The notes: generated by a model from the sequence alone, not told the origin. Positions 22,231-32,428 are shown, counted from the first letter of the stretch. The stretch: DNA of 64,000 bases from Liolophura sinensis (GCF_032854445.1 NC_088304.1:11483704-11547703); one strand, 5' to 3'. Translations and numbers: made by a program.

Positions 22231-22499
22231 CTATCAATCAAAAAAACTACGTCACAGGGGTCTTTGCCCATCCTTGTACCAGGTGGCGCTGGTGTTTCCA
22301 AATGTGAATTACAATGTATGTCAAATTAAAGAACATTCAGCCATGAAAATAAAAACATAAAGAAAATAGTTGGATTTATTTATATTTGTCGATTTTGCCA
22401 AGCCAGTAAAATGCACCTTTAACGTTGGATTCCCAGCTTTTTACAGCCTTTGCTGTACATATTAATGTATCTTGTAGGGAATAAGAAAGATCGAGCCCA

Positions 22500-23200
22500 T
22501 TAAAGATTACTGATCAATAACTTCTGCATATAGTCGTATTCATACGATGACACGCATAGGTCTGTATATGGGGCACACTTTGTGCCGATCGTATTACCTG
22601 TACACTTTTGATGAATGGTTGACTCGTATTTCACCCAGATGAAACTCATTAGAAGTTGGAGCCACTCTAATGAAGAAGGAGACGTCTCATACATGGTAAT
22701 TTATACGTGTACTAGAACTCAAGATGGCTCTGTTGCCTTTAACACAACCATGATTGGTTTTAGTAAACACCGATATTATTAGTTATGAAATTCTATAACT
22801 AAACCTGTGTGAGGAATAGCAGTACAGAGGGTAGAAAAAGTCCTAGGTGGACGGTATATATGTTTGCGCGTCTACATGTAGTTCATTAGTGAAATGATAA
22901 GAGTTTTTAAGTATCCATACGCACTTGACGCCATATACAGTTGAGTTTTTGCAGCTGCACAGCAGTCTTTGTTCAAAATGCAGAGCCGATGTTAAGAGAG
23001 TAGACATAAGCTTACTGGTAAAACTCCTTGACCTCGCAATAAAGAGAGCTTTATATGGGGGATATATGCATTTTTTGGGAAATTCAGTAAATTGTAGTGA
23101 CATGAACGAAGACATCAGCTCTATTCTTTCAGAATGTGCGTCGTATTAAAAGAGGTTGAGGTTGCAGCTTTTTTGTAGCGGCCTAGTTTCTCTATACAAA
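22500..23200 (+). repeat. Block D-b, related to 52.6-53.3 kb
   Basis: ATATAGTCGTATTCATACG, GCAATAAAGAGAGCTTTATA and GGGGGATATATGCATT have counterparts in the same order at 52.62-53.1 kb. Several 60-90-codon frames overlap here on both strands without any domain. Confidence 0.6.
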
Positions 23201-23481
23201 AACAGGATAGTATTTATTTATTTATTTGATTGGTGTTTTAAATAGAATATTTCACTTATACGAGGGCAACCAGCATTATGGTGGGTGGAAACCAGGCAGA
23301 GCCCGGCGGAAACCCACGACCATCCGCAGGTTGCTGCCAGACCTTCCCACGTACGACCGAAGAGGAAGCCAGCATGAGCTGGACTTGAACTCACAGTGAT
23401 CGAATTGGTGAGAGGCTCTTGGGTCATTGCGCTGCGCTAGCGCGCTAACCAACTGAGCCACAGGCCCCCAACAGGATAGTA
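23201..23481 (-). mobile_element. SINE-A, full-length reference copy with target-site duplication
   Basis: The element occupies 23213-23469 (257 bp) and is flanked by a perfect 12-bp direct repeat, AACAGGATAGTA, at 23201-23212 and 23470-23481. On the minus strand, in order, it has a tRNA-like head GGGGCCTGTGGCTCAGTTGG with an A-box-like TGGCTCAGTTGGTTAG, a B-box-like GAGTTCAAGTCC, body segments CATGCTGGCTTCCTCTTCGG, GGGAAGGTCTGGCAGC, GCGGATGGTCGTGGGTTTCC and CCACCATAATGCTGG, then the tail AAGTGAAATATTC and (AAAT)n. Structure and insertion signature are those of a tRNA-derived SINE copied by LINE machinery. About 15 bp of the tail (the GAGTACGGCGT segment) is deleted. Confidence 0.95.
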
Positions 23482-23659
23482 AGAATTCTTGCGGGCAGAT
23501 ATACTATTCTTAGGAGTTTTGCTCGCTGGAACAATGACGTATTTTTTCCGAAGGTCCTGATAGTCATTTTGTGCAAAAAAACTTGTTTGGCTGCTAGAAG
23601 AAGGTTAGTGTTAATATGGTGGATTGCATAAACAAAGTCAAGCCAATTAAATATCAAGC
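23482..23659 (+). repeat. Right part of block D-b
   Basis: GGTGGATTGCATAAACAAAG and GTCAAGCCAA match GGCCGATTGCATACGCAAC and CTCAAGCCAAG near 53.23-53.28 kb. SINE-A split this block. Confidence 0.5.
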
Positions 23660-24094
23660 ATTGAAGGACCTTGCTGGTGTGGAATTACTTAAAATGCTGT
23701 ATTGTCATCACATTTAACATACAAGCCCAGTAATATAATTCAAAGGCACCAGGCCTCGGGGTTACTTAACCCACCAGCAGAATCCTGGTTTATGCAGGAG
23801 TACAATTTAATTAAAGACGTACAGCATGGAAAGAGTAAAACCATGGCAATGACGACAGTGCCATGGCTGACATAGGGTCACGCGTAACTGGTGAAATACA
23901 GCTTCTTGTCAGTGTACCTCAGGGTTTTATTCTAGCTTACGTAATTGCTTAGATATTGTAGAGGTTAACCAGAGAGGTCTAAGTGTCGTAGCAATTGCTC
24001 AAATGAGGAGACCGGTTTCACCTAGAGATACCTGAACATCGCAATAGACATTCGTTTACCAATCGTCAACCTTATCTGGGAGAGAGTATCAGAG
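23660..24094 (+). repeat. Duplicated R1/E2 segment, copy 1
   Basis: Holds the R1 3' end (CTTGCTGGTGTGGAATTAC, CAGCAGAATCCTGGTTTATG) running straight into an R1 5' start (ATTAAAGACGTACAGCATGG), then GCTTACGTAATTGCTTAGAT and GACATTCGTTTACCAATCG. The same order occurs at 27.41-27.84 kb. Confidence 0.9.
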
Positions 24095-24296
24095 CTCATT
24101 TTTATCAAACAACTTAAGACGTAAGTCATAAATGAAGTAAGCAAAAAGGCCATCTCACAACAAGCAAGAGTTCAAACTGGAGCCGGTACAAATGTTCTGG
24201 CTTAAAAGGCAAAGCACAAAGTTTAATCCTGATAGAGCTTAACATTTTAATTGTAGCTGTGTTGGATGTGTTGGACTATGTTTGATAAATATGGAC
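24095..24296. mobile_element. E4 element nested in E2, copy 1
   Basis: Left end CATTTTTATCAAACAACTTA and right end GTTTGATAAATATGG form inverted ends like the E4 at 19.79 kb. Comparison with the E2 copy at 54.81-54.99 kb, which lacks this segment, shows it is an insertion. Confidence 0.75.
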
Positions 24297-24500
24297 ATAT
24301 GTCAATAATCGCAAGACCAATAACCAAAACAACACTTAACACAAAATGCCGAAGGACTGAGAAAGTATATGAAGTAAGACATTAGAACGGTGTGGTAAAA
24401 AGAACTGCACTTAACCGTTTTTTTAAAGTCTCACAAAAGAAGCAAGTAATCTCAATTCACATCGTGTAACTAGTTCAGTTCATAAGGTTCATTAATTGAA
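24297..24500 (+). repeat. E2 repeat, right part, copy 1
   Basis: CAATAATCGCAAGACCAATA, CAACACTTAACACAAAATGC and GAGAAAGTATATGAAGTAAG are shared with 28.05 kb (plus), 54.86 kb (plus), and 49.43 and 50.34 kb (minus). Confidence 0.85.
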
Positions 24501-25060
24501 ATAGTGCAAAATAGTGTACGCGTGACGTCAGCGAAAACAGCTGTGTTCATAGGGTGTTACAGAAATAACTCGGGCCTATTTGATAAAAATTAATAACGTG
24601 GCGGCGCTTTCGATTTTCTCAATGTTTGATGTTTGACTTCAGTTTTCAGTTTTGCAATATTACAAATATGCAAAGGTATGCTTTGTAAAGCTCATTTGGG
24701 ATACTTCCACCGATACACTGTGTCTAGGGTTTGCCTAGGTTGGAACCTGGGCAATCAAAGAGGTGTCAGAGAGGAATGTACTGAAGGATACAGTTATAAT
24801 TTCTCCTCGTTAGCACCTTTCTGGCTCGAAATACAGGGAGTAGATCACGCTAACGGACAAAACGGCAGCTATGGTGCACAGCAAAGTAAAATTCTGAATT
24901 CTTGCACGTTAGACATGCAATGGATTTGACATCTGGTGAAAAATTTAAGAATATGACATTATAGCCATCACCTAAATAAATATAACGAGCACGCTGCCAA
25001 GCTATCTCATTATTCACAACCAAAGCAAAAGACTGCAGCCACAATTTGACATCTAATCCA
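24501..25060 (+). repeat. E3 repeat, copy 1 of the direct duplication
   Basis: GCGTGACGTCAGCGAAAAC, GGCGCTTTCGATTTTCTC, GGAATGTACTGAAGGA, ATTTCTCCTCGTTAGC, TGCACGTTAGACATGCAATG and CAATTTGACATCTAATCC correspond in order to 29.21-29.77 kb and 30.34-30.36 kb. The 98-codon plus frame at 24633-24929 is not conserved in the other copy, so it is not a gene. Confidence 0.88.
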
Positions 25061-25069
25061 ACAATTTAT

Positions 25070-25585
25070 TTCCTCGGATGACGTCATAATTATTCAAAAA
25101 CAAGTGGCATGCTTGACAATGAGTGTGGAGAGCAATCTGTTCGACATAGTTGCACCAACATGGTTTTAGAGCTGGATGCGGGGAAATTTGGCTAAAATTC
25201 ACAATGTACTCTGTTATCTATCTATCCCCTGTAGTGTAGGCTGTGTTATTGCGTGGAGTTTTATCTAACCGCATGTCGGCGCTACTATTGTGAAACAAAT
25301 TACTCTCCATGTCCAACATGTCCAACATGGCACTTCTTGAATAATTATGACGTCAGCCGATACAATGATATCTTAATGTTGAATGGGGCGTTATAATACT
25401 AAAACTTGCGAACAATGTCAAATACGGCAGGGTCAGAAAAAGGGTCTAGATTAAAGTCGAGGATAACAGTTATAACACGTATCTGGTGTCACCCTCCGGC
25501 TAAGCATTTTGAACTCCGCCCAATATCCAGCATGCCATTGTTGTTTTAAAAATAATCATGACGTTAACCGAGGCAAGGGGTTCTT
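25070..25585. mobile_element. Inverted-repeat element with a third internal arm (MITE-like)
   Basis: The left arm (CCTCGGATGACGTCATAATT, then AAGTGGCATGCTTGACAATG) is repeated as a reverse complement at the right end, which reads AATAATCATGACGTTAACC then GAGG. A third copy, also reversed, lies at about 25305-25365 (AATAATTATGACGTCAGCCG). The arms are about 55 bp and contain CRE-like TGACGTCA. There is no coding capacity. Confidence 0.7.
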
Positions 25586-25919
25586 GCCAACGAAACCAAG
25601 CACATGCTGTTTAACATTATGCATTAGAAAAAGTGTTCTGACTCCATTTTCTCTGCAAGATATGGACTTCCAACATATCCATGTGTAGAGGAATAATCTG
25701 CAACAGATTCAGAGTAAGTTAATTTTGTAACAGTCTCGCCACCCTTGGACCAGAACATTGTGTTTGTTTGTTTGTTTATTGGTTTGGTTTCAGGTATGAG
25801 AGTTTTAGAGGCCTTTTCTAGAAGAGCAAATGCTATCAACAGTGCTTAACAACAATCAAATACGTATTGCCAAATAATTTCAAGGGGGCAGGTTAATCTC
25901 GAAGGCTCGTGCTACCCAA
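25586..25919. other. Unassigned, short (TTTG) run
   Basis: A (TTTG)4-like run occurs near 25762. The 71-codon minus frame has no motif. Confidence 0.45.
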
Positions 25920-26190
25920 GACTTAGAGGTTTTTATTTCTTATTATGGAGTTTAGGGCGTGTTTTGACATATAAAAGTACAAATAATTTTCTAGGCTTTC
26001 TTCTTGGGGCGTAAAAACGGCTTTAAGCTAGGGTTTTCTAAGGGTTCGCCTGTTCTGGTGACCTCAACGGTGAAAGCTGTCAAATCAACTTGATTGGTGA
26101 GAGAGCACGAATAATGGACGCTAAGTTGGTCCCTCGTTCCGAGTACGTACATCGTTCACGTCATTTTCGAATATTCCCGCTCTCTGACGG
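25920..26190 (+). repeat. E7 repeat, plus copy
   Basis: GTTTTTATTTCTTATTATGG, CTTCTTGGGGCGTAAAAACG, GGTGAAAGCTGTCAAATCAA and CGTTCACGTCATTTTCG match the reverse complement of 34.93-35.24 kb. Stubs of its first 25 bp (TTTCTTATTATGGAGT) appear at about 21808 and 21989. Confidence 0.8.
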
Positions 26191-26914
26191 GAAATATGCA
26201 TAAAATAGAGGGGTTAATAAGAAATATAAGCATGTACAATGACAATTTTGTTTTTATTTTTGTCGGCATATACCTTTGGTCAATTTTCCCTAAACCATTT
26301 TCATGTTTCATAATAGCTTTTCATGCATCCTTTAACCTGAACATGTGTCCGTTCCTTCAGCGAAATTGCTAACATATAATTACGGCCTGAAAGTTATGAT
26401 ACGTCTTGAAACCACTAGAGGCGAATTTCACGTGTGCGCGAAATTTCTGGAGACAAATGTATGCAAGTAACTTAATACTATGTTTTCGGCGTTATTTTAA
26501 GTTCACACGGCCAGCAAATATGATTAGCTGTCATTCGTCTAAATTTTGTTGAAAAAATTGTACGTTATTTAGGCTCTATTTCTCGTGCGTGTCAACGCAA
26601 GTAAAACCTATATACGCGAGGAAAACGACAATTGCCCAGATGTGGGCGATCTCGAACAGAAACACTCTCCAGTAATGCTACTGCTCACGAATCGTTCTTT
26701 AAACGAGGCCTAGCTGAAAGGAATTAAAACACTGTTATGATACAGGTATCAAAAAAAAAAAGAAAAAAAAAAGAAAATAAGACTTAACCCGATTGAAAAT
26801 GATTGTCTCAGTTTGTTTATTCCAGAGATTATATTTCAGATAGTGTGATTACCATTAGTGACCTTCGAACATACTCGGGCGTTTAAAGCATTTCGCTTAC
26901 GTAGTGGCTATCGT
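26191..26914. other. Unassigned AT-rich sequence with an A-rich run
   Basis: An A-rich run interrupted by G lies at about 26750-26776. No coding or repeat match was seen. Confidence 0.5.
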
Positions 26915-27095
26915 AACATTGACCAGATGAGTCCTATATCAGTCAAAGAAGACGTGCTTAACACACAGCACGGGACGAGATCGTATGTGTAAAGCGATTA
27001 CTCTGCCCCGTTATTTCCTCCCTGTGAGTAACCTTGACTCTTGAAACAATCTTAAAACACGAGAGCTAAAACCACATGACGGCGGCATGGACTCG
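26915..27095 (+). repeat. Block D-a, copy 2
   Basis: GACGTGCTTAACACACAGCA, GAGATCGTATGTGTAAAGCG and GTAACCTTGACTCTTG match 22.03-22.23 kb. It runs into a SINE-B2 scrap (GGCGGCATGGACTCGCCC) at 27080-27098. Confidence 0.85.
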
Positions 27096-27102
27096 CCCTA
27101 CC

Positions 27103-27165
27103 ACTAGATTATATATATACAATTATATATATATACAATTATATTATATATAATCTTGTCAATTT
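27103..27165. repeat. TA-rich imperfect palindrome
   Basis: AGATTATATATATACAATT and AATTATATTATATATAATC are inverted complements around a second TATATATACAATT unit; cruciform-prone. Confidence 0.85.
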
Positions 27166-27412
27166 AGCTCAGTTAGTATTTAGTCTAATTGTTTATATAA
27201 ATGCTCACGTAGCAAATTACACGCCCCCTAGCGTCATGGCTTAAGCAAAATTAGTTTTAAAATTTGCATTGATTTTATTTGGAATTTATTAGGCGTCACT
27301 GATGTAAAATTGATCAAAATGCTGTTTTGTGATCACAGTTAACATGCAATAGCATGAAAGCAATGCAATTGGAGACATTAGATTATCCTAAGACCATGTG
27401 ATATATACCAGA
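27166..27412 (+). repeat. R1 repeat
   Basis: TTGTCAATTTAGCTCAGTTA, CCTAGCGTCATGGCTTAAGC and CAAAATGCTGTTTTGTGATC give the R1 order. It joins the next R1 3' segment head to tail. Confidence 0.75.
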
Positions 27413-27842
27413 CCTTGCTGGTGTAGAATTACTCAAAATGCTGTATTGTCATCACATCTAATATACAATCACATTTAAACAATGCAAGGGGACCAGGGCT
27501 CGGGGATGCTTAATCCACCAGCAGAATTCTGGTTTATGCATGAATACAATATAATTAAAGACGTAGAGCGTAGAAAGAGTAAAACCATGGCAACGACGAC
27601 AGTGTGATGGCTGACATATGGTCACGCGTAACCGGTGAAATACGGCTTCTTATCAATTTTCCTCAGGGTTTTATTCTAGCTTACGTAATTGCTTAGATAT
27701 TATAGAGATTGTCCAAATCTGAGTGTCGGAGCAGTTGCTAAAATGAGGAGACCAGTTTCACTTTGCGATAGGCTCGGAATCTGAACATCGCAACAGACAT
27801 TCGTTTACCAGTCGTCAGTCTTTTTTGAGAGAGAGTATCAGG
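27413..27842 (+). repeat. Duplicated R1/E2 segment, copy 2
   Basis: Aligns from ACCTTGCTGGTGTAGAATTA to GAGAGTATCAGGGCTCG with 23.66-24.09 kb at roughly 80 percent identity by eye. Confidence 0.9.
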
Positions 27843-28048
27843 GCTCGTATTTATCAAGCAACTTAAGACGTAAGTCATAAATAAAGTGAACATAAAAGCC
27901 ATCTCATAACAAGCAAGAACTCAAACTGGGGCCGGTACATTGTTCTGGCGTAAAAAGTACAAAATTTAAATCTGATGGAGCTAAACATTTTAATTGTAGC
28001 TGTGTTGGATTTTTGTCTAAAGTTTGAAGACATTTGATAAATATGGGC
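27843..28048. mobile_element. E4 element nested in E2, copy 2
   Basis: Ends CGTATTTATCAAGCAACTTA and CATTTGATAAATATGGGC; same position within E2 as at 24.1 kb, so it inserted before the large duplication. Confidence 0.78.
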
Positions 28049-28278
28049 ATGGGTCAATAATCGCAAGACCAATTACCAAGACAACACTTAAGATAAAATG
28101 CCGAAGGACTGAGGAAGGATATGAAATAAGACATTAGAACAGTGTGGTGAAAAGAAGTGCACTTTACAGTTTTTAATGAAACCCCAAAGACGCAAGTTAC
28201 AGTAGCCTACAGGCTCGTAAATTTAATTTCAATCCAAATCGTGTAGCTAGTTAAGTTCATAAGGCTTCATTAGTTAAA
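28049..28278 (+). repeat. E2 repeat, right part, copy 2
   Basis: CAATAATCGCAAGACCAATT, AAGACAACACTTAAGATAAA and GGAAGGATATGAAATAAGAC align to 24.30-24.50 kb, ending with TAGTTAAGTTCATAAGG. Confidence 0.88.
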
Positions 28279-28879
28279 ATATCTATCGATTTACGCAGTT
28301 CAAATATCAAAGGTGTCTCTATACTTATTATAAAAACAGCGAATTTAAAGCCTTGGGAATGCCCATCATTTACCTGTTTCCAATGACAGCAACACAAACG
28401 CAGATTGTTTCTCGCTTTGTTTTCTCTAAAAAATACCCTAACACGAAAAGCATAAACATTAGAATCGATCTCTCCATCGGGCGTCGATTAAACTTTAAGA
28501 ACGCTGGAGGTCTAAACGGTTTACCGTCGTGGGTCGTCTTGCTCTGACAGCTTATGTTATATGCACAGGCTTAATGCTGATTGATCCGGTTAATGCATTA
28601 TGTAATAAGGTTTAGACAGGTTATCCCGTGAGCACACAGAGTTCCCTCTCGCGAATCCCCTCCTACTACCTGTCTATCTCGCGAGTCACCCATGTGTCAT
28701 GGTCACAGCTGATCCGTCTCCGTTAGCAGCCTATTATCTCGTACATGCTGCAGGCAACTGAATATTGGACCAGTTAGCATTTTTACTCATACAATTCAGT
28801 TGTGTTAGAACAGAAACAAAGGTTTGATTATTGAGGTAGTGTGCCTGAGATATATGACGGAGACACGAATGTATCTAAT
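28279..28879. other. Sequence present only in copy 2 of the duplication
   Basis: Separates E2 from R1/E3 in copy 2; copy 1 has E2 and E3 adjacent. The frame at 28353-28547 has no domain. Confidence 0.55.
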
Positions 28880-29060
28880 GGAATTAAGACATACGGTACA
28901 GAAGGAGAAGCCAGAGTAGCGACCACAGTGTTCTCGTTGGCAAATGGTCACACGCAATTAATAAAATACTGCCTCTTGTCAATTTACCTCGGCTAGGGTT
29001 TCTTTTCTATTTTTTATGGATAGACATTTTTCTGCAAAAATCAAACCTTTTTTTAAAGAA
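28880..29060 (+). repeat. R1 repeat, 5' part
   Basis: AATGGAATTAAGACATACGG, AGAAGCCAGAGTAGCGACC, GGTCACACGCAATTAATAAA and GCCTCTTGTCAATTTACCTC match R1. Confidence 0.7.
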
Positions 29061-29210
29061 TACGCTTTTACAACCAGATCAGTATTTTTAATAAGTACTT
29101 ATAAATTATTTAATTGTATTCCTACTTAACCGTATGTTATTTAGTAAAATTTCTTATTGGTCAACTATTTAACTGTGTTTTGTAAAGAAATAAAACAAAG
29201 TTAAGATGGC

Positions 29211-29797
29211 TAAACGGAAAAACAGTGTTCGCGTGATGTCAGCGGAAACGGCTGAGGTCTCGAAGTATACAGATATAGCTCACGCCTGAAAGGTAATAAT
29301 TGATACCATTGGGGCGCTTTCGATTTTCTCGATGTTTGATTACTTTGCAGTTAGGTCAGGTATGCATAATCATAAAAATGCAAATGTTTTTAAACTCTAT
29401 TATTTTATGCATTTGGTTGAAGGCTGTTGCTTTTTGACGTAGGTTGCAAGTTAGGCAACCCAAGATGTGTCGGACAGGAATGTACTGAAGGACGCAGTTA
29501 CAATTTCTCCTCGCTAGCAGCTTTCTGGCTTGACATACAGTGAGTAGGTCAAACTATCGCAAAACATGGCGGCTATGCTGCGCAGGGGCGCTATATTGTA
29601 TTACAAAAAAGCTCTGTATTAGTGCACGTTAGAAATGCAATGGGCCTGACATCGATACAAATCAATCGATGCGGTCCGATGTGAGTTTAAGTGACAAATT
29701 TAAAAATATGGCATTATAAACTTCTAACAAATAAATATTACGAAGACGTTGTCAAGCTATTTGATCATGTTGAACCACAGTAATACTTTAGCCACAC
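29211..29797 (+). repeat. E3 repeat, copy 2
   Basis: Matches 24.50-25.04 kb (GGGCGCTTTCGATTTTCTCG, CAGGAATGTACTGAAGGACG, ATTTCTCCTCGCTAGCAG). It contains CATGGCGGC near 29566, which resembles a YY1-type promoter motif, but no transcript evidence can be seen here. Confidence 0.88.
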
Positions 29798-30340
29798 AAA
29801 TCAGGTAGACCACCCACCATAATGCTGGCCGCCGTCGTGTAAGTGAAATATTCTGTTGAACCAAAGTAATAGACTGTAGCCAAACAAATCAGGTAGACCA
29901 CCCACCATAATGCTGGCCGCCGTCGTGTAAGTAAAATATTCTGTTGAACAAAGTAATAGACTGTAGCCACACAAATCAGGTAGACCACCCACCATAATGC
30001 TGGCCGCCGTCGTGTAAGTGAAATATTCTGTTGAACCACAGTAATAGACTGTAGCCACACAAATCAGGAGGGCCACCCACCATAATGCTGGCCGCCGTCG
30101 TGTAAGTGAAATATTCTGTTGAACCAAAGTAATAGATTGTAGGCACACAAATCAGGTAGACCACCCACCATAATGCTGGCCGCCGTCGTGTAAGTGAAAT
30201 ATTGTGTTGAACCAAAGTAATAGATTGTAGCCACACAAATCAGGTAGGCCACCCACCATAATGCTGGCCGCCGTCGTGTAAGTGAAATATTCTTGAGTAC
30301 GGCGTAAATCACCAATTACATCAAATGAAATCAGGTAGAC
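29767..30340 (+). repeat. 88-bp satellite built from a SINE-A end plus its flank
   Basis: Six units start at about 29767, 29853, 29941, 30028, 30116 and 30204. Each has about 45 bp of E3 flank (TGTTGAACCAAAGTAATAG, ACTGTAGCCACACAAATCAG) and about 43 bp of SINE-A (CCACCATAATGCTGGCCGCC, CGTGTAAGTGAAATATTC). Only the last unit continues into the full SINE tail (TTGAGTACGGCGTAAATCAC). A 13-bp direct repeat, AAATCAGGTAGAC, at 29798-29810 and 30328-30340 marks the original insertion. The E3 paralogue at 25.02-25.06 kb lacks both SINE and array. Confidence 0.95.
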
Positions 30341-30344
30341 AATT

Positions 30345-30684
30345 TGATATCTAATTTTTTCCTTCAAAATTGGTGTTATTCTGAATTTTCACGCAAATAC
30401 TACATTGCATCAGGAAATATTTTAAATGGACAAAAAAAAAAATAATTACAAGGCATCTTCATATTAATTTGCTGGTGATCTTCTTAAAATAATTCTAAAA
30501 ATTGAAACATATAAGAGAGGGAAGGGGATATTTAAGGTAAATGAAGTCACTGTCTGGAGATTAACAGTTGACCGATGCCTTTGTAATAAGGTTTTATTCT
30601 TCATGCGCAATGTGAACCTTTGACGGGATACAAGTTGCGTGTTAAGAAGGCGTTTTAGATTATTTAAAGGAATAATGTGCGACC
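30345..30684. other. Unassigned between two arrays
   Basis: The first 20 bp belong to E3. The rest has no match, apart from an A9 run near 30433. Confidence 0.5.
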
Positions 30685-31548
30685 AGAGCTTTGCTCTGCA
30701 CTCCCGTGTCTATACACGCAGCTCCATCTGTCTCGCGTATCTATATATACAGCTCCATCTGTCTCACTGGTCCACACATACAGCTCCATCTGTCTCGCGA
30801 GTTCTCACATACAGCTTGATCTGTCTCGCTGGTCCACAAACACAGCTCCATCTGTTTTGCGAGTACACATATACAGCTACATCTGTCTGGCAAGTATACA
30901 CATAACCTCCATCTGTCTCGCGAGTACACATATACAGCTACATCTGTCTCGCTGTTCCATATATACAACTCCATCTGTCTGGCGAGTTTTCACATACAGC
31001 TCTATCTGTCTGGCTTGTCCACACCTACAGCTCCATCTTTCTAGCGAGTTCTCACATACAGCTGCATTTGTCTCGCGAGTACACATATACATCGCCATCT
31101 GTCTCGCTATTCCACACACAAAGCTCCACCTGTCTCGCTGGTCCCCACATACAACACCATCTGTCTCGCTGGTCCATGCATACAGCTCCATTTGTCTCGC
31201 TTGTCCACACATACAGCTCCATCTGTATTGCTGTTTCACACATACAACTCCATCTGTCTTGCGAGTTCTCACATACAGCTCCATCTGTATCGCTGGTCCA
31301 CACATACAGCTCTATCTGTCTCGCGAGTTCTCACATACAGCTGCATTTGTCTCGTAAGTACACATATACAGCTCCATCTGTCTCGCTGGTCCACACATAA
31401 GGCTCCATCTGTCTCGCTGGTCCCCAAATACAGCTTGATCTGTCTCGCTGGTGCACACATACAGCTCAACTTGTCTGGCGAGTACACACATACAACTCTA
31501 TCTGTCTCGGGAGTCCACGCATACAGCTCCAAATGAGTTCTCACATAC
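30685..31548. repeat. 33-bp minisatellite, about 26 units
   Basis: The unit is CACACATACAGCTCCATCTG then TCTCGCTGGTC. Variants replace TCGCTGGTC by TCGCGAGTTC or TCGCGAGTAC, giving two interleaved unit types. Because 33 is divisible by three, frames of 83-226 codons overlap on both strands; they are repeat artefacts. Confidence 0.95.
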
Positions 31549-31604
31549 CGTCTATCTATATCGCAGCTCCCCACACACTGCCCGTTATACATATTAACAC
31601 CAGT

Positions 31605-31757
31605 TGTACGTGGGAAGGTCTTTCAGCAACCTGCGGATGGTCGTTGGTTTCCACCGGGCTCTGTCCGGTTTTCCCCTACCATAATGCTGGCCGCCGTTGT
31701 ATAAGTGAAATATTCTTGAGTACGGCGTAAAACACCAATCAAATAAATAAATAAATT
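31605..31757 (+). mobile_element. SINE-A, 5'-truncated
   Basis: TACGTGGGAAGGTCTTTCAG, CCTGCGGATGGTCGTTGG, CCATAATGCTGGCCGCCG, then the full tail with (AAAT)4. It lies at the right end of the 33-bp array. Confidence 0.92.
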
Positions 31758-32258
31758 GAACAAACAGTAGGTTAGAAATATCTTCCATATCTTCCAACTA
31801 CATGCGATTTGCAGCCGGCATGGCGAAGTCACTTGTGTAGGCACTCCGGCATACACTCTGCTTGCAACAATAACTTGCAATATTCACAGCGTATTTTTAG
31901 ACGACCAGTTGTCTAAAATAGGGCTCACTAAATAAATTCAATTCATTCTGGATTTTCCTACGAAGAGATCTCTCAGATAAAAGCTGTTCACGTTTAGTAT
32001 TGAAACGACCTGCAGATTTAAAATTTCCCTCGACATTTCGCTTGCTGGGCACGTGACGTTGCATAGTAACGGCATAACTTTGATCAGCAATTTCACTGGC
32101 CCAATTTTTGCACAGGATTCTTTTCCTTTATGCCCATACAAACGTAAGAATATTACAGTAAATGCTTTGCAGTGTACAAATTGTCTGTATGATATACACA
32201 TAATATTTTGCTTTATTTTACGACGACTAAAAGTACTGTAAATATTAAAAAAAAACCT
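31758..32258. other. No recognisable feature
   Basis: The overlapping 62- and 87-codon frames on opposite strands at 31.94-32.24 kb show no domain. Confidence 0.45.
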
Positions 32259-32428
32259 CAGTCAAATATTTATTTGTTTTTTTGATTGGCATTTTACGCC
32301 GCACTCAAGAATATTTCACTTATACAGCGGAGGCCAGCATTATGGTGTTAGGAAACTTACGACCATCTGCAGGCTGCTGTCAGACCAGCCCACGTACGGT
32401 CGGGGGGAAGCCAGCGCCCAGTCAAATA
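32259..32428 (-). mobile_element. SINE-A, 5'-truncated, with target-site duplication
   Basis: CAGTCAAATA occurs at 32259-32268 and 32419-32428 as a direct repeat. Between them lies SINE-A from its tail (GATTGGCATTTTACGCCG) to GTCGGGGGGAAGCCAGCG, without the tRNA-like head. Confidence 0.9.

Noticed and set aside
24633-24929. A 98-codon frame inside E3
   Set aside because: The paralogous E3 copy at 29.2-29.8 kb does not keep the frame open, so there is no selection for coding.
30677-31357. A 226-codon plus frame suggesting a Ser/His-rich secreted protein
   Set aside because: It is the 33-bp array read in frame. Overlapping frames in other phases and on the minus strand are equally open.
29767-31548. 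Regularly spaced repeats reminiscent of a CRISPR array
   Set aside because: Units are contiguous without unique spacers, they contain SINE sequence, and the genome is eukaryotic.
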